Of a stretch of 64,000 nucleotides of DNA, positions 1 to 9,248 are shown in pieces (within the stretch, counting starts at the first letter, position 1; every line of letters starts with the position of its first letter). A program made the position numbers and the translations under genes. The notes under the pieces are model-generated. The model did no database searches and was not told where the DNA came from. It was given only the letters and a program-made list of their open reading frames with translations. Source of the DNA: Polyangiaceae bacterium (GTDB lineage Bacteria; Myxococcota_A; Polyangia; Polyangiales; Polyangiaceae); the NCBI GenBank assembly GCA_041389725.1, contig JAWKRG010000009.1, positions 248,001 to 312,000 on the forward strand, read 5' to 3'.

Positions 1-1
1 G

Positions 2-532
2 CAGAAGATCGTCGCCATTCTGGAGGCCGAGAACATTCCCTACGCGATGATCGGTGCTCTCGCCCTGAATGAATACGGGTACCGGCGCGTGACCGTCGAT
101 GTCGACTTGGTGATGCGGGAGGAAGACCTTCAGCGCTTCAAGGCGCGTCATCTCGGGCGAGGGTACGCAGAACGAGTGCCTGGGACCGGCAAGCTTGTCG
201 ATACGGAGTTCGGCGTTCACGTCGACGTGCTCAGTACGGGTCGATATCCAGGCGACGGCAAGCCGAAACCCGTTGCATTTCCCGACCCCGCGGCGGTTGC
301 GATTCGCGGAGCGCCTTTCGCCTTGCTGCCGATCGAGCGCTGGATCGAACTCAAGCTAGCCTCGGGAATGGTCGCGGCGCACCGTCTGAAGGATCTGGCC
401 GATGTCCAGGAACTCATTCGAGCGGCCAAGCTTCCGAAAGCAATGGCCGACCGCCTCGACCCCTGGGTACGGGACAAGTTCTTGCAGCTTTGGAGCGCCG
501 TCGAGCAAGGCGACGCCGAGGATCCATACTGA
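2..532 (+). CDS. Nucleotidyltransferase-like protein, 5' end outside the window
   Basis: The reading frame is open from base 2 and continues upstream of the window, so the true start is missing; the ATG at 47 is internal. The visible part reads as a nucleotidyltransferase-fold protein: a hydrophobic helix ending in MIGALAL, then a G-Y-R-R-V-T-V-D-V-D-L stretch that matches the h-D-h-D-h metal-binding strand of minimal nucleotidyltransferases and AbiEii-like proteins. The third acid may be in HVDVL, about 30 residues later. Around 176 residues are visible. Proteins of this kind often sit beside small partner genes, but none can be seen here. The fold assignment is fairly secure; the substrate is unknown. 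Confidence 0.7.
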   Translation, partial: QKIVAILEAENIPYAMIGALALNEYGYRRVTVDVDLVMREEDLQRFKARHLGRGYAERVPGTGKLVDTEFGVHVDVLSTGRYPGDGKPKPVAFPDPAAVAIRGAPFALLPIERWIELKLASGMVAAHRLKDLADVQELIRAAKLPKAMADRLDPWVRDKFLQLWSAVEQGDAEDPY

Positions 533-580
533 GAGCGGTTCTCGAGACCTCGTCGCTGGACGGCGGATCCTGAACGCTGG

Positions 581-2281
581 TCACCGCGCAGTCACAGACG
601 TCATGCTGTGGCCGACCGCGGGTGGCTCGACTCGGCGGTACACGCCGTGGTCGAACGCGACCCAGGCGAACCGCGGATCTTCCAGGGGGACCAAGAAGCG
701 GAAGACGACCTGGATCGGTTCGCCCTGGGCGTCGACGCGTTCAATCTCGACGCCCAAGGCGCCGGTGAAGAGCTTCTGCCCGGCACGCAGTGGATGGCGC
801 GCATCGCGGTATAGGCGGTTGAAGGGATGTGTGAGAAATCCGTGAGCGGCAGTGACCCGCAGTGCGTTGGGATCCACGCGCTCGAATCGAACGTCGGTGC
901 TTCCGCTCAGGCATGCGATGGGAGCCGCAGGAAGACCGCGTGCCCAGCGCACCTCGCGCAGCAACTTGCAGAAGTAGAAGTTGGGCGAGTCGAGAACCAC
1001 CAAGCCGCGCGCCTCGGCGGGCGTGGCCGCGTAGGCGGAGTCGCTGGCGCGGATCACGTCGCGATGCAGCGCCGCCATCGTCAAGCTCTTGCTCGGGAAC
1101 GTCAGGGGCGCGATGACGGTGTGTATGACCAAGGAAAACCCCGCGACGATGCGCCCTAGGGCGCTCGGGTGTCGCGAGGCTTGGTAGACGACCCATGCGG
1201 CGAGTCCCAGCGCACCGATGCCGGGCAGAAAGCTCAAGCGATCGCTGGGGAAGGTCGCTGCCGCGGGTAGGAGCGACAGCACGAGCCCGACGCCCAGTAC
1301 CACCGCGCGGCGACCGCCACCGCTGCACGTCGCGACGAGTGCCAGTGCCGCAAAGCCGCCCAGCGCGAGCAACGCCACCGCTGCCGTGCTCGCGCCATGC
1401 CAAGTCTCGGCCGACGGCATGCCGAGCGTCCCGAGCAGCAACACGCCGACCCGCTCCGGCAGCGCGAGCAGATAAGCCAAGGGCTCCACGCGCGGATCGA
1501 TGTACAGCCCACTGCCCCGAGCACCATGACCCAGGCCAATGAACGTCGCGAGCCAAGCGGCGGTGATCACCGCGTGCGGCAACAGCGCGCGCAGGCCAGC
1601 GCGTGTCTCTTGCCAAAGCAGCAGCTGCGCCAGGAGGAAGCCCCAGGCCCCGAGAGCGGACTCGCTGCACAACAGGGCCACGCCAAACGCCGCCGCGGAG
1701 AGGATGACGTCGCGCCGACGTCGCGACGCTTCGGCGCGTGCCATCAGCCACAGCGAGCCCGCCGCGAAAGCGGTGCCCAGGATCACGTGGCGATTGCTGA
1801 TCCAACCCACTGCGTGGCCGTGTGCGTCATCGATGGCCCACCACAGGGTGGCCAAGCTTGCGGCCCAGCGCGGCGTCACCCAACGTCGAAGCATTGCGCC
1901 AACGGCGAAGATCGCGATCACGTACCAAAGCAAGGAATGCACGTGCGCGACCCACGGCGAATCGCGGAACAGCCGATAGTCGAAGTGGTGCGTCAGGGAC
2001 GTCAGCGGGCGCCAGAACGAAATGTGGAAGTCCGGCGGCGCGATCCAGGGCAACGAGCCAACGGTCTGCGCTGCGCGCACGCCGCCCCTCACATCTTGCG
2101 CGTCGAACAGGTTCACGTGCGCCAGGTCGAAGGGCTTTTGCGTCGCGACGCGAAACATGAAGTCCTCGGTGGCAAATCCCGAGCGTAGGCTTGGCCAGCT
2201 GAGGACAATCGCGAGGGCCGCCGCGAGCCACGGCATCGTGGGGGATTCCGCGAGCCGCCGCAAGCGCGCCATCAGCGTCAT
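581..2281 (-). CDS. Polytopic membrane protein, GT-C glycosyltransferase-like
   Basis: A 566-residue inner-membrane protein with about ten hydrophobic segments, and a C-terminal soluble part of roughly 150 residues. After the first membrane helix there is an extracytoplasmic loop containing F-A-T-E-D-F and later SFWRPLTS, which recalls the first loop of PMT/ArnT-like GT-C glycosyltransferases. The catalytic acid pair is not certain, so the enzymatic call is weak. The start is the ATG at 2281, because it forms an ATGA overlap with the stop of the upstream spermidine-synthase-like gene; a longer reading frame upstream would run inside that gene. The two genes are therefore translationally coupled and probably act together. 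It could also be a non-enzymatic membrane protein. Confidence 0.75.
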   Translation of the reverse strand: MTLMARLRRLAESPTMPWLAAALAIVLSWPSLRSGFATEDFMFRVATQKPFDLAHVNLFDAQDVRGGVRAAQTVGSLPWIAPPDFHISFWRPLTSLTHHFDYRLFRDSPWVAHVHSLLWYVIAIFAVGAMLRRWVTPRWAASLATLWWAIDDAHGHAVGWISNRHVILGTAFAAGSLWLMARAEASRRRRDVILSAAAFGVALLCSESALGAWGFLLAQLLLWQETRAGLRALLPHAVITAAWLATFIGLGHGARGSGLYIDPRVEPLAYLLALPERVGVLLLGTLGMPSAETWHGASTAAVALLALGGFAALALVATCSGGGRRAVVLGVGLVLSLLPAAATFPSDRLSFLPGIGALGLAAWVVYQASRHPSALGRIVAGFSLVIHTVIAPLTFPSKSLTMAALHRDVIRASDSAYAATPAEARGLVVLDSPNFYFCKLLREVRWARGLPAAPIACLSGSTDVRFERVDPNALRVTAAHGFLTHPFNRLYRDARHPLRAGQKLFTGALGVEIERVDAQGEPIQVVFRFLVPLEDPRFAWVAFDHGVYRRVEPPAVGHSMTSVTAR

Positions 2282-4725
2282 GCGCCGCTCGCTGCCGCTC
2301 GTGCGCGGGTGAGCAGCGCGGCGCAAGGCAAGAGCAGCAGGTAGCACGCCGCCGACACGTAGAGCAGCATGGTGATACCCGTGCCCAAGGCGAGCGCCAC
2401 CGCGCTGCTGCTAGCGAGCACGCTGCCCACGCCATTCATGCCCCAGAACCACGGCGTCTGGTCGTCCAAGTCGGGGCGGGTCAGGCGCAATCCGGCGGGG
2501 AAGGCGATGCCGAGGCAAATGCCGAGGGCCGCACTGCAGCCCACCGCGAAGGCGATGCGCGTGGCCAGGGGAGCCGCTGCCACGCCGCGCGTGAGCGCGG
2601 GCCAAGCCAGGGCGCCAAGGACTAGCAGCGCCGCGATGACCACGGGGAACAACAGCGCCCAAGGTCGACGCGGCAACGGCAAGCGATCCGAGAGCAGGGA
2701 TCCGAGTCCCGCGGCGGCGACCAAGCTGGATAGCACGACCATCAAGCTGAAGCTGGGATGGCCGAGAATGAGCGACAGCTTCATGAGCAGCGCGAACTCC
2801 GCGAGCATGAAGCCGACACCGATCAAGAAGAAGTACGCAAGGGCCGCGAGCAGCGTGCTGCGCGCCTTGGCGCGAGTGGGCCGCGCGCGCCGCAATAGCG
2901 GCACCACCACGGCGAAGAAGACCAACAGCAGCGACGACAGCAGGGAGGCTGCCAAGGCCTGGGTCGCCACCAGATTGCCCTCGATGCTTCCGGCCGTATC
3001 GCCCGTCGGGGGGCTCAGCACCGCGGCGAAGCGCACGACGTTGAAGAAGAACGGGCGCTCGTCGGTGCTGGGCCGAAAGTCCAGGGCCGGCTCCAAGGCA
3101 CGCCGATCCAGCTCCGCGCGCGTCGTGCTCGCCAGCAGGTTCTCGATGCGCGGCACCAGGGCCGGCGCGCCCGGCATGACCACGGGCAAGAAGCCCTTGT
3201 CCGCCGCTACTCGCTGCAGCGTGGCGACATCGGTCGGGGATAGCGGATCCCGACTCACAATCACGTTCGCAACGGGGCCCGCAGCCAGCACGGCGAGATG
3301 TGCGCGCGGATTGGGCACGCCACGGGCGAGCAGCGCAGCGTGGGCGACGGCGCAGAGCCGCGTAGTCTCGACGCTGGCCCAGCGGCTGATCGACAGCAGG
3401 CCGCCCGGCGCGAGTCGATCGAGGAACAGTTCCAAGGCCTCCACGGTGTAGAGCCCGTTTTCACTCAGCGCATGCGCACCCGCGCCGGTGGCTGCCCAAG
3501 TGTCGATCAGCGACGCTTGGATCAGATCGTAGCGCTCGCTATCGCGGGTCAGGTAGCTGCGCGCTTCGTCGTTGACCAGGGTGACCTCGGGTCGTCCCCG
3601 GATCCCCGTCTGCTCGCCCAGCGGCCCTGCCAAGATCTGGAGCAGTCGCGCGTTGAGCTCGATGCCCACGATGCGCCGGTCTCGAGCTAGGAGGGCCGCT
3701 TGCACGTCGCGCGACCCGCCCACGCCGATGATCGCCACGTTGCCGCCGCGCCGCAGCTGGTGCGCTGCCTGGGTGACGTCGCATTCGAGAAAGGACAGCG
3801 CCGATAGGTCTTGGCCCACGAGGTAGATCGGCGTGGCGGCGTGGCCATCGATCTCCATGCCTTGCTGCAAGATGACGGGCGTCTTGCAGCGGCCGCCAGC
3901 GCCCCACATCGCCGCCGGAACACGCGCCTTCTGCAGCAGCTGCACTCGCGAGTGGCTGTTCCAGGTCTCGAACTCGACGTTGGCGCGGACCTCGGGGCGG
4001 CCCTTGATCCACAACGGCCGCAGGCCCCAGTCCAGCTTGCCATTGACCCAGCCTATTGTGACGAGCGCCAGCGTGGCGACGACGGCGGTCTTGCGCGCCG
4101 GCTTCGCACCGGTGGCGTGCGCGAAGAGCGCAGCACCCGCCGCCGCGAGGGCCGCCACGCAGAGCATGGCGCTCGTGCCGTCCAAGAGTGAGAGCAAACC
4201 GACCACGAGCGGCGCACCCACAGCGGCGCCGAGCAGATCCGCGGCGTAGACGCGCCCTGGCGGGAACTGCGTGCGCGTCAGGGCAGCGGCGACGACGCGC
4301 CCGGCAAAGAAGAAGGGCAGCGCGATGACTCCCGCGAACAGCAAGAACGCCACCAGCGTCGTCAGCAGCGCTTCCACGCGCAGGGGCACCACCAGCAGCA
4401 GCGCCGCGCACAGCGCCGAACTCCATGCGAAGCGCAGGCCATCCCGAGAAAGTGAGGGCCCCAGGCGCTCGGGAGTCCAAGGCGCGGGGCGCAAGTACAC
4501 GTCCACGGCGCCAGCGGTCAAACCGAACAGGCCCATGCCGATCACGAGGAAGCCGAGGGAGTACCAGGTGACGACCGACAGCACGCGTGTGTCGAGGACT
4601 TCCAGGGCGAGCATGCTACCCGTGGTGACAGCGAGCCCCGCCAAGAAGCTGCCCTGGCGCAGCGTCGGCTCAGTCGCGTTGGAACTCGACGCCGCTCGCT
4701 CGGAGCTTTCCTTCGTCACGGGCAA
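2278..4725 (-). CDS. Membrane-embedded spermidine synthase-like protein
   Basis: An 815-residue three-part protein. Residues about 30-230 form a bundle of hydrophobic helices. Residues about 320-480 are a Rossmann-type aminopropyltransferase/methyltransferase domain, with the SAM-type glycine loop V-A-I-I-G-V-G-G-S and an acidic strand end in IVGIELN, followed by YDLIQASLIDTW. The last 220 residues form a second membrane bundle. This matches the bacterial fused spermidine synthase family, in which catalysis is usually unproven. The start appears to be TTG at 4725, with an in-frame GTG at 4719 as an alternative. It is the first gene of a pair, its TGA lying inside the ATGA that starts the next gene. 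Polyamine synthesis is only one possibility, since these proteins may modify a membrane-bound acceptor. Confidence 0.8.
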   Translation of the reverse strand: MPVTKESSERAASSSNATEPTLRQGSFLAGLAVTTGSMLALEVLDTRVLSVVTWYSLGFLVIGMGLFGLTAGAVDVYLRPAPWTPERLGPSLSRDGLRFAWSSALCAALLLVVPLRVEALLTTLVAFLLFAGVIALPFFFAGRVVAAALTRTQFPPGRVYAADLLGAAVGAPLVVGLLSLLDGTSAMLCVAALAAAGAALFAHATGAKPARKTAVVATLALVTIGWVNGKLDWGLRPLWIKGRPEVRANVEFETWNSHSRVQLLQKARVPAAMWGAGGRCKTPVILQQGMEIDGHAATPIYLVGQDLSALSFLECDVTQAAHQLRRGGNVAIIGVGGSRDVQAALLARDRRIVGIELNARLLQILAGPLGEQTGIRGRPEVTLVNDEARSYLTRDSERYDLIQASLIDTWAATGAGAHALSENGLYTVEALELFLDRLAPGGLLSISRWASVETTRLCAVAHAALLARGVPNPRAHLAVLAAGPVANVIVSRDPLSPTDVATLQRVAADKGFLPVVMPGAPALVPRIENLLASTTRAELDRRALEPALDFRPSTDERPFFFNVVRFAAVLSPPTGDTAGSIEGNLVATQALAASLLSSLLLVFFAVVVPLLRRARPTRAKARSTLLAALAYFFLIGVGFMLAEFALLMKLSLILGHPSFSLMVVLSSLVAAAGLGSLLSDRLPLPRRPWALLFPVVIAALLVLGALAWPALTRGVAAAPLATRIAFAVGCSAALGICLGIAFPAGLRLTRPDLDDQTPWFWGMNGVGSVLASSSAVALALGTGITMLLYVSAACYLLLLPCAALLTRARAAASGA

Positions 4726-4762
4726 TCAGTCCGCGTCGCCGCCGGGGCAGCGACGCCGCAGC

Positions 4763-5107
4763 TCAACCATCGTCCTTCGAGCCCTCGGTGGGCGGCGGCG
4801 GGTGCGAGTGCGAAACCGAAGACTGGCGCGTCTGGTACGCCAGGTTGGAAGCTTCCTGATAGAGGGCCTTGGCCCGAGGCGCGTCCGGGACTTGGCGCAT
4901 CAGTTGAATCAGCCGCTGCATGGCCGGACCCGGGGGGAGGCTGCCGTCGTGGAGTGCAAGCTTGATACGCAAGACCTTGGCCTCGACGTCGTCGGCGGGG
5001 GCCGCACCGAGGGCGTCCCGCGCAGCGTCGAGATCGCCGGCCTCAATCAACTGGTCCACGCTCTCCATGTCACTCGTCGTCACGTCGGACTCGTCCTCCG
5101 CTGGCAC
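4763..5107 (-). CDS. Small acidic protein of unknown function
   Basis: A 114-residue, Asp/Glu/Ala-rich soluble protein without a signal peptide or membrane segment. Residues 15-90 read as paired amphipathic helices (VDQLIEAGDLDAARDAL) like a TPR or similar helical repeat. The tail is His/Pro-rich. The apparent start is GTG at 5107; the ATG at 5068 would give a 101-residue protein that begins right at the helical part. Neither start has a strong ribosome-binding site. It lies 37 bases upstream of the spermidine-synthase-like gene on the same strand and may be the first gene of that operon. I do not recognise a family. Confidence 0.6.
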   Translation of the reverse strand: MPAEDESDVTTSDMESVDQLIEAGDLDAARDALGAAPADDVEAKVLRIKLALHDGSLPPGPAMQRLIQLMRQVPDAPRAKALYQEASNLAYQTRQSSVSHSHPPPPTEGSKDDG

Positions 5108-5299
5108 ATTGCCTGAGCGCTAGCGTACGAGGCTTTCGCTCGCTGCTGAAGCGTCCCGGTGGCGGCATGTGCGTAAGTGGTGGATATCATTGCGCAATAA
5201 TGACGACCGCGACGGCCCTCACCCCGCCGGGTGTCCCGCGCGCAATGGGTTCGGCATGCGGCGCCTCCATGCTACCGTGCTGGTTCGGACTGACTGACG

Positions 5300-6148
5300 A
5301 TGGCTTCGGATCGATCCCGTGGAGGGCAGAGTGATTCCCCGCCTCGAGACCTGCAGCGCGAGCGCGAGCAGTTCTTGCAGAACTTCACCAAGGGTGGGCG
5401 GCTCAGTGAGGAGTTCGTGACCGAACTCGAACGGGTCCGCACGCGCTTGGAGGCGCTGGAGGCGGAAAACGCCGAGCTGCGCGCGCAGGTCGAGGCCGAT
5501 CTCGCCGTGCGGCAGCTCTTGGAGAAGATCGATCACCTGGAGCGAGAGAAGCAAGAACTGCTGTCGCGTACTCACAAGGCGGAAGCGGTGTCCACGGAGT
5601 TTTCCGAACGCTTTCAGGAAGTGGAGTCCGAGTTCGCCAATCTCGCGAATCTGTTCGTCGCCAGCAATCAATTGCACGCGAGCCTGTCGCCGCGCGGCGT
5701 GATGCGTCGGGTCAAGGAAGTCCTCGCGCAGCTCGTGGGAGCCGAGCGCTACTGCGTGTACCTGGCGGACCGGGAGCGCGGCGAGCTGGTGCCGGTCGCT
5801 CACGAGGGCCTGCGCGCGGACGAGCTTTCGAACCAGCCTCTGAGCGACGGACCGCTGGGGGCCAGCTTTTCCAGCGGCGAAGCGGGGGTGGACGAAGAGC
5901 GGGACCCGAGCCAAGGCGAAGTGCAGCGCCCCGCTGCGGTGATTCCCTTGGCCGTGGACGATCAGGTGGTCGGGGTGATCGCCATCTTCTCGACCCTCGC
6001 GCAAAAGACGAAGTTCGACACCATCGACTTCGAGCTGTTCAAGCTGCTCGGACAGCACGCGGCATCGGCGCTGGTGAGCGCGAGTCTCTACTCCCAGGCC
6101 GACCGAAAGATGCCCGGGCTCGAAGCTTTTCTCGACCTCAGTGTGTGA
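5300..6148 (+). CDS. Coiled-coil GAF domain protein
   Basis: A 282-residue cytoplasmic protein. Residues about 20-120 are a long heptad-patterned coiled coil rich in Glu, Leu and Arg. Residues about 125-270 form a GAF domain, with the usual hydrophobic sheet and an ERYCVYLADRERGEL core, ending in a helix (FELLKLLGQHAASAL-like) typical of the GAF C-terminus. No output domain follows. The stop codon is 6 bases before the start of a CheY-like receiver, so the two are co-transcribed. This suggests the GAF protein senses a small ligand or redox state and scaffolds or tunes that response regulator. The ligand cannot be told from sequence. Confidence 0.85.
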   Translation: MASDRSRGGQSDSPPRDLQREREQFLQNFTKGGRLSEEFVTELERVRTRLEALEAENAELRAQVEADLAVRQLLEKIDHLEREKQELLSRTHKAEAVSTEFSERFQEVESEFANLANLFVASNQLHASLSPRGVMRRVKEVLAQLVGAERYCVYLADRERGELVPVAHEGLRADELSNQPLSDGPLGASFSSGEAGVDEERDPSQGEVQRPAAVIPLAVDDQVVGVIAIFSTLAQKTKFDTIDFELFKLLGQHAASALVSASLYSQADRKMPGLEAFLDLSV

Positions 6149-6154
6149 CCCCCC

Positions 6155-6532
6155 ATGGCTGAATATTCCTGCTTGATTGTCGAAGACTCGCCGATGATGC
6201 GCCAACTGTTGGTGTTCGCTTTGGCGCGGGTGAAGAACTTGCGCGTCACCGAGGCCGACGATGGCGTCGATGGTCTACGCAAGCTTGCCAGCGCCCGCTA
6301 CGACATCATCGTCACGGACATCAACATGCCAATCATGGACGGCTTGAAGTTGGTCAAGCGCGTACGCAGCGATCCGGTGCACAAAGACACCCCGATTGTC
6401 ATCATCACCACCGAGGGCTCGCAGGAGGACCGCCAGCGGGCCCTGCAGCTCGGCGCCAATGCCTACATCACGAAGCCCATCCAGGCGCCTCAGGTCATCG
6501 CCACCGTCAAAGAGCTGCTGAAGATCGACTGA
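6155..6532 (+). CDS. CheY-like single-domain response regulator
   Basis: A 125-residue stand-alone receiver domain. The acidic pocket is present (E10, D11), the phospho-acceptor is D55 in VTDINMP, the switch Thr is at 85/86 and the conserved Lys is K107 in TKP. No output domain is attached, so it works by protein contact, as CheY-type proteins do. It follows the GAF protein by 6 bases and is probably in the same operon. It is not next to the chemosensory operon at 42-51 kb, and its kinase is not visible here. Confidence 0.93.
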   Translation: MAEYSCLIVEDSPMMRQLLVFALARVKNLRVTEADDGVDGLRKLASARYDIIVTDINMPIMDGLKLVKRVRSDPVHKDTPIVIITTEGSQEDRQRALQLGANAYITKPIQAPQVIATVKELLKID

Positions 6533-6565
6533 GCCGTCGCTGGTCCCAACGGGGAAACCGCCGTC

Positions 6566-7144
6566 CTACTCCCCCGGCGGCAGGGGTGCTTCCGTGGATA
6601 TGCCGAAGCCCTTGCCCAGCATCAGGCCGAAAAAGCCTTCGTTGTCTTGGTCGCTCCAGCGCAAGTCGTACTCGGCGAAGGCCGAGATCACGAAGGTTGA
6701 CAAAAACACTCCGAACTCAGCTCGAGGTCCGAGGGAGCCGATCGATGTGGCGCCGTCCACGCGACCGAGCTCGAGCAGCGTCGCTCCCACCCGTGCGTAG
6801 GGCGTGGTCCAAGAAGAGTGCAGCCAATAGGCGTGGGGACCGATGCCCACCTGGGTGATGTCTTCGGTGGCCTTCAGACGCAGATCCGCGCCGGGACCGA
6901 AGTGCTCAGCGTCGCGAGTGTTGCCGAGGGAAAAGCCCCCAGCCAGCTGACCCGCGCCGCCATAGCGTCCCTTCGCCAAGCGTGTGGACGACACACCGCC
7001 CACCTGGGCGTCAGCCACCGCGGACATGCAGCCCGCCGAGAGTGCCGCCCAAGCGATGCAGAAGCACAGCGCCGTCCCGCGCCACCGTAGGATTGCCCTG
7101 CCCGTGCGCTCGTATTGCAGCTCGTACCGCTTCAGAGGGTGCAT
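6566..7144 (-). CDS. Putative lipoprotein with beta-rich body
   Basis: Read from the ATG at 7144, this is a 192-residue protein with a basic N-terminus, a hydrophobic stretch and a lipobox LSAGC with Cys at residue 39. The body alternates hydrophobic and polar residues with many Gly and aromatic positions (YARVGATLLELGR), as in small outer-membrane beta barrels or beta-sandwich proteins. The start lies 13 bases inside the end of the upstream hydrolase gene, so the two genes are co-transcribed and probably coupled. An upstream in-frame start would overlap the hydrolase further and is less likely. Function unknown. Confidence 0.7.
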   Translation of the reverse strand: MHPLKRYELQYERTGRAILRWRGTALCFCIAWAALSAGCMSAVADAQVGGVSSTRLAKGRYGGAGQLAGGFSLGNTRDAEHFGPGADLRLKATEDITQVGIGPHAYWLHSSWTTPYARVGATLLELGRVDGATSIGSLGPRAEFGVFLSTFVISAFAEYDLRWSDQDNEGFFGLMLGKGFGISTEAPLPPGE

Positions 7145-9153
7145 AGATCCGTATAGGTCTTGCCCGGCTCGCAGCCGGATTTTTCGGGGAAGGAGCACTT
7201 GCCGTCGGTGCAAAAGTTCTCGGCCTTGCCCGTGCGCAGGAAGGTGTCCAACTGCTTCTCGGCAGCCTCGAGTCCTCGAATCTTGCCGTGAGGATCGTCA
7301 CAGTGGGACAGGGGACGATTGCATAGGGGCTCGGGCGGCAATCCGAACTCGTACTCGACGTAGGCAGAACCCATGATGGGCTCCGACTGCGAGGGCAAGC
7401 CCCAGATGGGCCGAACGCCCGTGTCGAGGTGTTTCGCTCCGACGGCTCTCGCCATCAGTTGCCCGCCAAGGGTGGTGACCTGGTGATCGCCGACGGCGGC
7501 TCGCATCAGCACGGAATGCTTGCCGGTGCCAGGCAGAGGGTCTTGCTGCAGATAGCTCGTGTAGCCGTTCGGCTCCACGCGATCCCACAAGGATTGCACC
7601 AATGCCAAGAGGAGCTGCTGATCGCGTGCATCCGGAAACGCCACCGTCATGAAGAAGAAGAACGGCAGGAAATCCGTGCTGCGGTTGAGCAAAAGGCTGT
7701 AGGGCTGTCCCATGACGCCGAGCACCCCACGCTCCACGTCCGGGGAGACGGCCATGAACACGCCGCCGAAGATGCCACCTTGACTGATGCCATGATAGTA
7801 GCGGCGCGTCGGGTCGAGGTACTTCCCGTAGGTGGGGTCCTTGGCGAAGCGCCCGCGCATCATCTTCATCAGCATCAGATAGTTGAGCGCGCCCTGATGC
7901 ATTCGGTCGAACATGCCAGCGATCTCGTGGAACTTGCCGCTGCCGAGTACGTTCAGGATGAATGCGGGATCGCTTTCCGACATGCCCACCAGGTCCACCG
8001 CGAACATGGCGTATCCGTACTCGTTCATGAAACGAGTGAACCCACCGATCTGTGTGCGCGAGCCGTTCAGGCCATGTCCGTAGATCATCAACGGCACGGG
8101 TTCCGTGAGCGCGCGTTTGGGAATGATCAGCAAGAAGGGCACGTCGTGTTCGGGCGTCTTGGCGTTGGGCTCTGGCAGACCGTCGCTGCCGAGCACGAGA
8201 CGTGCGCCCGGCTTGTCGGCTTTGAGGTAGAGCGGAACGCGCATCGTGCCTTCGATGCGGAAGGCGACGTCATCCGGCTGTGAGGTGGAGTCGACCTTGG
8301 TGATGGTGTAGCTGGGGCCGTCGTCGCCAACCAAGGCGCTTGCCTCGTCGCGCATGTGCAGCAGATACGCCGTCGTGTCTTCGCGGCTGCTAGTCGTGAA
8401 ATCCCAGGCGAGGGTCAAGTCCTCTCGTTGGACGCCAGCGTCGCCCAGACGCTTGAAAATATCCTCGTACAGCCCCCGTCGCGCGCTGACGGACGGTTCT
8501 TTGGACGTCGTTCGATCACGAAGTGCACGAAAAGCGGCGCTGGGTTTCAGCGTGCCGTCGGAGGTCGGTAGTCGGCCAATGCCGACGATGTAGCGATGGG
8601 CATCTGCCAAGCGCACCATCGGCCGCAGAATCAGCGTGCGAGTGTCTTCGTCGGGGCGAGAGCGATCGATTTCCGCGAAGTGGGCGACCCGCTCGCCCGT
8701 GTCGGCATCGAGCAGCACCGTGCTCGCACTTGCTGCCAAGGACGCCGCGATGTCCGTCGAGGGCACCAGCCCTTCCCCTGTCACTCCCGGCAAGTGCACC
8801 AGGATGGGTCCGCCAGGGGAGAAGCCGTCGCGAGTGTTGACGGGATCGGCCACGACCGTCACGTCGGTGGTGGGCTTTGGCAAGGCCGAGTCGGCCAAGG
8901 CCAAACGCAGCCCGGTCACCGAGGTGTCGTCCGCGCGAGTGAACACGTTGGAGGGGTAGGGGTGCAGGCAATACGCGGGCGCGATCGGATCACACTCCAG
9001 CGTGGGCCAAGTGAGCTTTTCGGGAATGCTCGGTACGAGAGTTCGGTCCGATTCACCGTCTCCGCATCCTGCTAGCGGGAGCGCCAGCACCAAAGCGCCG
9101 AGGGTGGAGAGCAGACTGGATGCGCGCGAGGGGCGCTGGATCGACGAAGTCAT
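7132..9153 (-). CDS. Lipoprotein with alpha/beta-hydrolase domain
   Basis: A 673-residue exported lipoprotein: signal peptide with lipobox PLAGC (Cys 30), so a likely outer-membrane or periplasmic anchor. The C-terminal half is an alpha/beta hydrolase: an oxyanion-type YGHGLNG near residue 350 and a nucleophile elbow H-G-I-S-Q-G-G with Ser near 457, followed by a Gly-rich helix start. A catalytic His may lie in GDHQVTT. The N-terminal 250 residues resemble the beta-rich accessory part seen in large secreted esterase-like proteins of Myxococcota. The substrate is unknown; an esterase, lipase or peptidase role is inferred from the fold only. The next gene overlaps it by 13 bases. Confidence 0.8.
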   Translation of the reverse strand: MTSSIQRPSRASSLLSTLGALVLALPLAGCGDGESDRTLVPSIPEKLTWPTLECDPIAPAYCLHPYPSNVFTRADDTSVTGLRLALADSALPKPTTDVTVVADPVNTRDGFSPGGPILVHLPGVTGEGLVPSTDIAASLAASASTVLLDADTGERVAHFAEIDRSRPDEDTRTLILRPMVRLADAHRYIVGIGRLPTSDGTLKPSAAFRALRDRTTSKEPSVSARRGLYEDIFKRLGDAGVQREDLTLAWDFTTSSREDTTAYLLHMRDEASALVGDDGPSYTITKVDSTSQPDDVAFRIEGTMRVPLYLKADKPGARLVLGSDGLPEPNAKTPEHDVPFLLIIPKRALTEPVPLMIYGHGLNGSRTQIGGFTRFMNEYGYAMFAVDLVGMSESDPAFILNVLGSGKFHEIAGMFDRMHQGALNYLMLMKMMRGRFAKDPTYGKYLDPTRRYYHGISQGGIFGGVFMAVSPDVERGVLGVMGQPYSLLLNRSTDFLPFFFFMTVAFPDARDQQLLLALVQSLWDRVEPNGYTSYLQQDPLPGTGKHSVLMRAAVGDHQVTTLGGQLMARAVGAKHLDTGVRPIWGLPSQSEPIMGSAYVEYEFGLPPEPLCNRPLSHCDDPHGKIRGLEAAEKQLDTFLRTGKAENFCTDGKCSFPEKSGCEPGKTYTDLCTL

Positions 9154-9248
9154 GGGCAGCGTCGCCCGGCGCCCCGACGCGCTGCCGGGTGGCAGACGGT
9201 GGACCGCTCGTGGCGACGCATAGTATGCCAGAGCAAGGTCAGGGTTCG

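Noticed and set aside
5219..6205. Long minus-strand frame (328 codons) antisense to the GAF gene
   Set aside because: It reads as a His/Arg/Leu-rich shadow of a GC-rich gene, has no family pattern, and the plus frame carries a clear GAF domain and coupled receiver.
7144..7213. Upstream extension of the small lipoprotein to 7213
   Set aside because: It would extend further into the hydrolase gene and precede the signal peptide with a long basic segment; ATG 7144 is simpler.
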